32,483 nucleotides of DNA from Symploca sp. SIO2E6 (GTDB lineage: Bacteria; Cyanobacteriota; Cyanobacteriia; Cyanobacteriales; Coleofasciculaceae): contig JAAHGR010000032.1 of the NCBI GenBank assembly GCA_010672425.1, positions 1 through 32,483 of the forward strand, given 5' to 3'. This document shows positions 26,409 through 32,483 of this stretch, one piece after another. Position 1 is the stretch's first letter. Each line of letters begins with the position of its first letter. The position numbers were made by a program, and so were the translations under genes. A model generated the notes under the pieces. The model saw only the letters and a program-made list of their open reading frames with translations. It ran no database searches and was not told the origin of the DNA.

Positions 26409-27527
26409 TTACCCAGAACTATTTCTGAGGAAAACTAACCCACTATACAACTGAAATGCCGGGTCCCAAGGTGTTTGTTCCCAGCGAGACAGGTTAATGT
26501 AAGACGGTAGATGTCCCAACATATCTGGGTAGTCGATTGCAGTATTCGCAAAAGTAGTAAAATCAGACCAGATTGGGAGTTCAGGTAATTTACGATTGAG
26601 GAAATCCAGTAAACTGTTCCATTTGCTTCTCGTAGTTCCTTGCCCAAGAGCAGGTTCTGGTGACCCCTTGAGTTGGGAGTTGGACTGTAGTGAACTAAGA
26701 GCAATTCCCTGCTGAAATTGATAATGGCGATCGCATAAGCGAATAATACTGTTTCTAGAGGGCAAATGTAAGTCACAAAACTGTGCATAGTCCAGGGTTT
26801 TGGTTTTCCGCTGTAATTTGCGGCGCACATCCATCTCCACAACTTCTTCAAACAGCGGCAGTAGTCCTTCTACTCTTTGAGAGATTTCGGACCAATGGAA
26901 AGTCAGGGAACCCAACTGTTCTTGGGGATTACGGCAAAAAATAGTAGCTCCTTCGTAACTGATTTCGGAAAAATAATTGAGGCTAAAAACATTAATTTTC
27001 CGAATATCTGCTAGAGCCACACTAAAACAAGGAATCTCGGCTTGGCGTAAGGACGAAGCATAAAATTCCAGTTCCCCCACCAGTCCTGTACGGTAAAGAC
27101 GCCAACCCCTACTAGGCAGTTGCAAGCGAGCACTATAAGGATCTAGCTGCATAATCCTAGCTAATTTTTGAGCAGCTGTCTGTTTTACTTCTGTAGGAAC
27201 AGCTTCTAGGATAAATACCCCTAGTTCCTGGCTGTCGGGAGTAGCAGTTGCCTGAGCAAGAGCCTGCTGACGTTGTTGTTGTTCTAGTGATAGCAAGCGC
27301 TCTAATCCCTGACGCGCCTGGGACATAATCTTAGGATTAGTGGTACTTTTGAGTAATTGTCGGTAGTTATCTTCTGCTGCTTCCAGCTTACTAGTTTCCT
27401 CATATAAGCGTCCCAGATAGAGCCTAACCCAAGGGTTATCTGGCTCCTGTTTCAGCAGCTGTTTGAGTAATCGAGCAGCTGTTTTATACTCCTTACGCTT
27501 CAAAGCATCGGCAACTTCGTTAATCAT
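26409..27527 (-). CDS. TPR-containing protein
   Basis: DALKRKEYKTAARLLKQLLKQEPDNPWVRLYLGRLYEETSKLEAAEDNYRQLLK. Confidence 0.8.
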   Translation of the reverse strand: MINEVADALKRKEYKTAARLLKQLLKQEPDNPWVRLYLGRLYEETSKLEAAEDNYRQLLKSTTNPKIMSQARQGLERLLSLEQQQRQQALAQATATPDSQELGVFILEAVPTEVKQTAAQKLARIMQLDPYSARLQLPSRGWRLYRTGLVGELEFYASSLRQAEIPCFSVALADIRKINVFSLNYFSEISYEGATIFCRNPQEQLGSLTFHWSEISQRVEGLLPLFEEVVEMDVRRKLQRKTKTLDYAQFCDLHLPSRNSIIRLCDRHYQFQQGIALSSLQSNSQLKGSPEPALGQGTTRSKWNSLLDFLNRKLPELPIWSDFTTFANTAIDYPDMLGHLPSYINLSRWEQTPWDPAFQLYSGLVFLRNSSG

Positions 27528-27768
27528 TGTTGTTTGTTATTGGTTGTTTGTTGTTGGTTATTGGTTGTTTGTTGTTGGTTATTTGTTGTTTGTTGTTGGT
27601 TATTTGTTGTTTGTTGTTGGTTATTTGTTGTTTGTTGTTGGTTATTTGTTGTTTGTTGTTGGTTATTTGTTGTTTGTTGTTTGTTGTTTGTCGTTTGTTG
27701 TTTGTTGTTTGTCGTTTGTCGTTTGTTGTTTGTCGTTTGTCGTTTGTCGTTTGTTGTTTGTTGTTGGT
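27528..27768 (+). repeat. Heptad array TTGTTTG/TTGTTGG/TTATTTG/TCGTTTG, about 34 units
   Basis: Read directly; starts at the base adjacent to the ATG of the minus-strand TPR gene. Confidence 0.96.
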
Positions 27769-27775
27769 TATTAAT

Positions 27776-27938
27776 TATTACTCATTACTCATTACTCATT
27801 ACTCATTACTCATTACTTATTACTTATTACTTATTACTCATTACTCATTACTCATTACTCATTACTCCTTACTCCTTACTCCTTACTCATTACTCATTAC
27901 TCATTACTCCTTACTCCTTACTCATTACTCATTACTCC
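27776..27938 (+). repeat. Heptad array (CTCATTA/CTTATTA/CTCCTTA)n, about 23 units
   Basis: Read directly; overlaps the rsmE stop codon. Confidence 0.96.
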
Positions 27939-28680
27939 CAGCAACTAAAGACATGGCAACAATCGGAGCAGTAACGGCTCGCAGAATGAGATTTCCTAAA
28001 GACACAGGTTGGAATCCCGCTGCCGTGGCTTGCTCTACTTCGGTAACTGTCCAACCACCTTCTGGTCCGGTAGCTACTACTACTGATGGGAGTTGATGGT
28101 TGTGAGGTTGAACAGTTTCCCATAGTAATTCCCGATTTAATAAACAATTTAGGAGATGAGGAGCGTCACTGCGAGCTACACAAATATAACGATGAGCGTT
28201 TGGGTTGTTAGTCAGTTGAATACCCGTGGTAAAATTAACTGGCTCCAGAACTGTTGGTACAACCTGACGTTCCGATTGCTCTGCCGCTTCCTGAGTGAGC
28301 CGTCGCCAACGTTGAATTTTTTGGTGGCTGGGATTGAGTAGAGTGCGATCGCTCTTCACTGGTATAATAGTAGTTGCACCTAACTCCGTTGCCTGAGACA
28401 CCACCTGCTCAAATCCACTGCCTTTTGGCATAGCCACCATCAAAGTCACCTCTAAGGGCAACTCATTCTCAACACAGAGAGATTCAATAATTTTAGCTTG
28501 GGTTAGACTCTCTGTTAACTCACACAGCCACCAGCTTCCTTGTCCATCCATCGCAATAAAGCTCTCACCACTACCTAGTCGCAATACTCGCACCAGGTAG
28601 TGCTGTTGTACATCAGTTAGGGATATCTGACTGTTTTGTTGTTGTGCTGGTGTAATCACCAATCTTTGTAGCTTAGCCAA
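27925..28680 (-). CDS. rsmE: 16S rRNA (uracil(1498)-N(3))-methyltransferase RsmE
   Basis: HYLVRVLRLGSGE, KGSGFEQVVSQATELGATTIIPVKSDRT, VVATGPEGGWTVTEV. Confidence 0.94.
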   Translation of the reverse strand: MAKLQRLVITPAQQQNSQISLTDVQQHYLVRVLRLGSGESFIAMDGQGSWWLCELTESLTQAKIIESLCVENELPLEVTLMVAMPKGSGFEQVVSQATELGATTIIPVKSDRTLLNPSHQKIQRWRRLTQEAAEQSERQVVPTVLEPVNFTTGIQLTNNPNAHRYICVARSDAPHLLNCLLNRELLWETVQPHNHQLPSVVVATGPEGGWTVTEVEQATAAGFQPVSLGNLILRAVTAPIVAMSLVAGSNE

Positions 28681-28707
28681 GTTAGGTGTTAGGTTTCAGG
28701 GTGGTAG

Positions 28708-28832
28708 TGGCGTGACACAGCTAAATGGAATAAGTAGGTTGGGTGAAGCGGTAGCGTAACCCAACATTGGAGCAGGTTTCGTTGGGTTTCACTCCGTTTC
28801 ACCCAACCTACATTTTTTGGTGTACTACGCCA
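28708..28832. mobile_element. Foldback/MITE-like element, ends TGGCGT/ACGCCA, inner arms GTAGGTTGGGTGAA/TTCACCCAACCTAC, flanked by GTAG/GTAG
   Basis: Inverted arms 28734-28747 and 28798-28811 exact; 4-bp flanking duplication 28704-28707 and 28833-28836; sits between TTAGGTG heptad remnants. Confidence 0.65.
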
Positions 28833-28873
28833 GTAGGTGTTAGGTAGGATCTTATCTATTGATAATCACGATA

Positions 28874-30856
28874 TTACGATACCTTGACGCAAACAACTCG
28901 AAAACCGACGTTGAGGTTCCGGAATCCGGGTTCATAGTAGACGCGATAGGCACTTCGACAGTTCTTGGGTTGGTCGTGCCAAGACCCCCCCCGCAGCACA
29001 CGAGAACGGTTATCACTCTCATTTTCGGCTACCCAGGCACTCCCATCCATTGGTGCTCCATTATAGTTGTCATGCCAACGATCCTCACACCATTCCCAGA
29101 CATTCCCATGCATATTCGATAAGCCAAAAGCGTTGGGTACTCGAAAACTGCCCACGGTGATCGTTTTGTGTCGATACTCTCCGGTGGGGGCTGAGCCGTA
29201 GGTATAATTACCGTTGTAGTTAACTACATTAGTGGTAATTGTTTTGCCCAAGTGGAAAGGGGTTGTTGTGCCAGCACGACAGGCATATTCCCATTGAGCT
29301 TCGCTGGGTAGCCGGTAGGTATGTCCGGTTTCTCGGGAGAGTCGAGCACAGAACTCCTGAACATCATACCACGATACCCGCTCTACTGGTAAATTATCAC
29401 CTTTGAAGTTAGAGGGATCAGCATTTAAATTGCGATTAACTTTATCTAAGGTGGCTACGGCTTTCCACTGTGCCTGAGTGATGGCAAATTTACCCACATA
29501 GAAAGGCTTGATGCTTACTGGGTGTAGAGGACTTTCCTGACGACCTCTTCCCTCCTCAGTATCTGAGGAACCCATGATCAAGGAACCACCAGGAATTGCT
29601 ACCATTTCCAGTCGGATACCCGGGCCTAAGTCTTCGGTAAAGGATTTGGCTTGGCGACGTTTGCGACTATTTTCTTTTCCTTGGGAGTCTAGGGTTACTA
29701 GCTCAAAATCAAAGTCTTGAAGTTTCTTTCCGGAAGGAGGAGGAGGTAAATCTTTCCAGTTTATAGTTTGGGAGTAGGTGAGGGCATGATGGACAATTAC
29801 TCCTCCCACTAACCCAGCAACACCCAAACCAGCCACCCCAATAAATTGTCTTCTGTTCCATCTACTTCCAAGACTTGTAAATTGTCCTATTTCTGTTTTT
29901 AACAATGTACCAAGACTTGTAGACTGTCCTATTTCTGTTTTGGAGGATGTACGATCATTAAGTATTTGCTTAATTTCTGCCAATCGTTGTAAAATTTCCT
30001 GAGTATCCGCCGGACGTTGATTCGCTGAATGGCTCATCAACTTATCGATAAAATCGGCCAATTGAGGCAAAAGATTAGGAGTACAATAGCGCCAGTTTAA
30101 CTTATTATTTTGGGCATCGTAAATTGTGGGATCAGTCGGTTGCTTACCTGTCAGCAAAAAGACAAAAGTACGTCCTAAAGCAAAGAAATCTGACTGCGGT
30201 ACTGCATGATTGTTAAGTTGTTCTGGGGATGTGTAACCAAACGAAGCGATCGCTGTTACTTGTCCAGCTGGTTGTTTTTCCAAGTAGGTAGGAGTAATTG
30301 CTCTGGCAGAACCAAAATCAATTAACACTAACTGTCCATCTGATCTGAGGATAATATTCGACGGCTTAATATCCCGGTGGAAAAACTGTTGCTGATGCAC
30401 AACCTGTAGAATTTCTGCCAACTGCTGGAGCCATTTTAGAGCTAAGTCCTGATCAATCGGCTCATTCTGCCGCTGTTGCTGATATTCCTCCAAATCCAAA
30501 CCTTCAATCTGTTCCATCACCAGGCAATGTAAGGGTTGCTTGCTCTTTCTGGCAAAGTAGGTAAAGTATTCGTATCCCTGAGGAATACCCGGATGATGTA
30601 GCTGCTGAAGAACTCGCGCCTCTTGTTGAAATAATTCAATAGCTCTAGGTTCATCTTGCTTAATCAGAACTTTGAGTACTTTAGGTTTACTATCTTGACT
30701 CACTTCATAAGTTTTACCAAACCCCCCTTTCCGACTGAGTAACCGATTTACCCGATATCGTCCTATCAGCAGTAATTCTGAACCACAGGCTTGACAGAAG
30801 AGGACATGATCGGGATTTTCCGGATAGGGACAGTTGGGATTAATACAGAGACTCAT
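28874..30856 (-). CDS. Ser/Thr protein kinase fused to a formylglycine-generating-enzyme/SUMF1-type domain
   Basis: Zn-ribbon-like CxxC N-terminus, FFHRDIKPSNIILRSDGQLVLIDFGSAR, then MVAIPGGSLIMGSSDTEEGRGRQESPLHPV...SEAQWEYACRAG...GFRVVCV. Confidence 0.92.
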   Translation of the reverse strand: MSLCINPNCPYPENPDHVLFCQACGSELLLIGRYRVNRLLSRKGGFGKTYEVSQDSKPKVLKVLIKQDEPRAIELFQQEARVLQQLHHPGIPQGYEYFTYFARKSKQPLHCLVMEQIEGLDLEEYQQQRQNEPIDQDLALKWLQQLAEILQVVHQQQFFHRDIKPSNIILRSDGQLVLIDFGSARAITPTYLEKQPAGQVTAIASFGYTSPEQLNNHAVPQSDFFALGRTFVFLLTGKQPTDPTIYDAQNNKLNWRYCTPNLLPQLADFIDKLMSHSANQRPADTQEILQRLAEIKQILNDRTSSKTEIGQSTSLGTLLKTEIGQFTSLGSRWNRRQFIGVAGLGVAGLVGGVIVHHALTYSQTINWKDLPPPPSGKKLQDFDFELVTLDSQGKENSRKRRQAKSFTEDLGPGIRLEMVAIPGGSLIMGSSDTEEGRGRQESPLHPVSIKPFYVGKFAITQAQWKAVATLDKVNRNLNADPSNFKGDNLPVERVSWYDVQEFCARLSRETGHTYRLPSEAQWEYACRAGTTTPFHLGKTITTNVVNYNGNYTYGSAPTGEYRHKTITVGSFRVPNAFGLSNMHGNVWEWCEDRWHDNYNGAPMDGSAWVAENESDNRSRVLRGGSWHDQPKNCRSAYRVYYEPGFRNLNVGFRVVCVKVS

Positions 30857-30954
30857 TGGAATTTAGAATTGATAATGGGGAATTGGGAATTGGGAATTGT
30901 TTACCCATCTCCACGGTTTGTCGGCTAAGGGATTTTAAAGGCATAAGTACCTAC

Positions 30955-30981
30955 CACCTAACACCTAACACCTAACACCTC
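30955..30981 (-). repeat. Heptad array (GTTAGGT)n on the minus strand, providing the stop of the next CDS
   Basis: cacctaacacctaacacctaacacctc. Confidence 0.9.
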
Positions 30982-32478
30982 ATTCCTAAGACAGACAACC
31001 CGAAAACCAATACCTTTATCCTTGAAAAATGGTGCGTCGCCGTGGCGGAAGGTACTACGACAGTCCCAGGGATTGTAAAACCAGGAACCCCCGCGTACTA
31101 TGCGACAAGGATTATTCTGATCATCTTTTAACCAAGCACTACCATCTTTGGGAGCTCCATAGTAATTGTTATGCCAATGATCCTCACACCATTCCCAGAC
31201 ATTACCATGCATGTCATATAAGCCAAAAGCATTGGCTACTTGAAAACTCCCTACTGGGGTAGTTTTTCTTCGATCCTCTCCCCTGAGACCAGAACCGTAG
31301 GTATAGTCATTATGGTAGTTAGCCAAATCAGTGTTAATCGTCTCCCCAAAGTGGAATGGGGTTGTTGTGCCAGCGCGACAGGCATATTCCCATTGAGCCT
31401 CACTAGGTAATCGGTAGGTACGTCCGGTTTTTCTGGAGAGTCTGGCACAGAATTCTTGAGCATCAAACCACGATACCCGCTCTACTGGTAAATTATCACC
31501 TTTGAAGTTAGAGGGATCAGCATTTAAAGAGCGACTAACTTTGCGTAAGGCGGCTACGGCTTTCCACTGTGCCTGAGTAATCGTAAATTTCCCCAAATAG
31601 AAGGGTTTGACAGTTACTGAGTGCTGGGGAATTTCCTCAGCAACTCGTCTCTTCTCCCTATCTGGGGAACCCATCATAAAAGTACCACCAGGGATTGCCA
31701 CCATCTCCAGCAGGATTCCCTTACCCAAGTCTTCGGTAAAGAAATTTGCTTGGCAGAGATTGCGACTATTTTCCTTACCCTGGGAGTCTACGGTGACTAC
31801 TTCAAAGTTAAAGGATTGGAGTTTGATATCCCCGGGTTGAGGCGAATTAGAAAACCAGTCAGCGATTCTCACCAATGGGGTTTTTCGTGAAGAAGACAAC
31901 GACTTATCAGCCTTTCCCCCAAAGAAACCTGCTTTCTTCACTGATGCTTGAGCAGAATTTCCCTCACTTCCACTCTTCCTGAGCAGTGGTGGCGGATTGA
32001 CTATCCGGTCAATCTCTGCCAACCGTTGTAAAATTACCTGAGTATTCGCCGGACGTTGACTGGCAACACGCATCATCAACTCATCGATAAAGTCTGCCAA
32101 TTCCGGTACAATATCAAGACAATGAGAGCGCCAGTTTAACTGATCATTGAGAGGGTCATAAATTGCTGCATCGTTTGGTTGCTTACCCGTCAGCAGAAAA
32201 ACAAAGGTGCGTCCTAAAGCAAAGAAATCTGACTGGGGTACTGCTCGATAGTTAAACTGCTCTGGGGGTGTGTAGCCAAAGGAAGCAACCCCGGTAACTT
32301 GTCCTTTTACTTGTTTAAGCTGATAAGTAGCAGTCATTTCCCTAACTGAACCAAAATCAATCAAAACCAACTGTCCATCTGTCCTGAGGATAATATTCGA
32401 TGGCTTAATATCGCGGTGGGAAGAGTTCTGCTGTGGCACAACGTGCAGAATTTCTGATATCGGAAGATCACACCTCAT
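30958..32478 (-). CDS. Second kinase-FGE paralogue lacking the kinase N-lobe (truncated at or near the window edge)
   Basis: Starts SEILHVVPQQNSSHRDIKPSN; HRD and DFG present, no glycine loop or VAIK-type lysine; FGE-like domain intact. Confidence 0.85.
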   Translation of the reverse strand: MRCDLPISEILHVVPQQNSSHRDIKPSNIILRTDGQLVLIDFGSVREMTATYQLKQVKGQVTGVASFGYTPPEQFNYRAVPQSDFFALGRTFVFLLTGKQPNDAAIYDPLNDQLNWRSHCLDIVPELADFIDELMMRVASQRPANTQVILQRLAEIDRIVNPPPLLRKSGSEGNSAQASVKKAGFFGGKADKSLSSSRKTPLVRIADWFSNSPQPGDIKLQSFNFEVVTVDSQGKENSRNLCQANFFTEDLGKGILLEMVAIPGGTFMMGSPDREKRRVAEEIPQHSVTVKPFYLGKFTITQAQWKAVAALRKVSRSLNADPSNFKGDNLPVERVSWFDAQEFCARLSRKTGRTYRLPSEAQWEYACRAGTTTPFHFGETINTDLANYHNDYTYGSGLRGEDRRKTTPVGSFQVANAFGLYDMHGNVWEWCEDHWHNNYYGAPKDGSAWLKDDQNNPCRIVRGGSWFYNPWDCRSTFRHGDAPFFKDKGIGFRVVCLRNEVLGVRC

Positions 32479-32483
32479 AACTC

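Noticed and set aside
28874-32478. Diversity-generating retroelement
   Set aside because: FGE-like domains are suggestive, but I found no template repeat and no reverse transcriptase here; kept only as a low-weight check.
1-32483. tRNA, rRNA or known riboswitch genes
   Set aside because: None recognised by eye on either strand; a tRNAscan/Infernal run would be needed to exclude them.

Overview
This window is cyanobacterial chromosome: HIP1 octamers (GCGATCGC) recur, and acpP-fabF-tkt and devBCA are present. It carries about 19 real protein genes. In order: PBP2/mrdA, a DUF1825 protein, a CrtISO/CrtI-like FAD oxidoreductase, a Uma2-family nuclease, ruvA, an SbcD-like metallophosphoesterase, a TetR regulator, devBCA-type ABC exporter genes, an orphan AAA+ ATPase, rsmD, acpP, fabF, tkt, a PD-(D/E)XK-like restriction-type protein, an O-antigen-ligase-family protein, a YaaW-family protein, a GT39-family glycosyltransferase, a TPR protein, rsmE, and two Ser/Thr kinase-FGE fusions (the second truncated). 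The most striking content is non-genic. By my own summation, roughly 2 kb is period-7 (plus some period-8 and period-9) short tandem arrays. These fill intergenic spaces from stop codon to start codon and follow a recurring block order. One composite block lies in frame inside the glycosyltransferase gene. I also see: two collinear 128-bp MITEs with matching TIRs and 3-bp target duplications; a third element with a near-identical TIR that appears to duplicate the TGA stop codon of the SbcD-like gene; a different foldback element inside a heptad array; a ~146-bp hairpin-bearing tandem repeat upstream of tetR/devBCA whose fourth copy carries two nested insertions; a foldback element whose loop is a heptad array; and an 18-bp inverted repeat flanking ruvA and the SbcD-like gene. 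Many ORFs in the supplied track are artefacts of stop-free heptad repeats. Heptanucleotide repeats (STRRs) are a known cyanobacterial class; the ordered composite cassettes, the in-frame insertion and the links to MITEs are the parts I consider potentially new.
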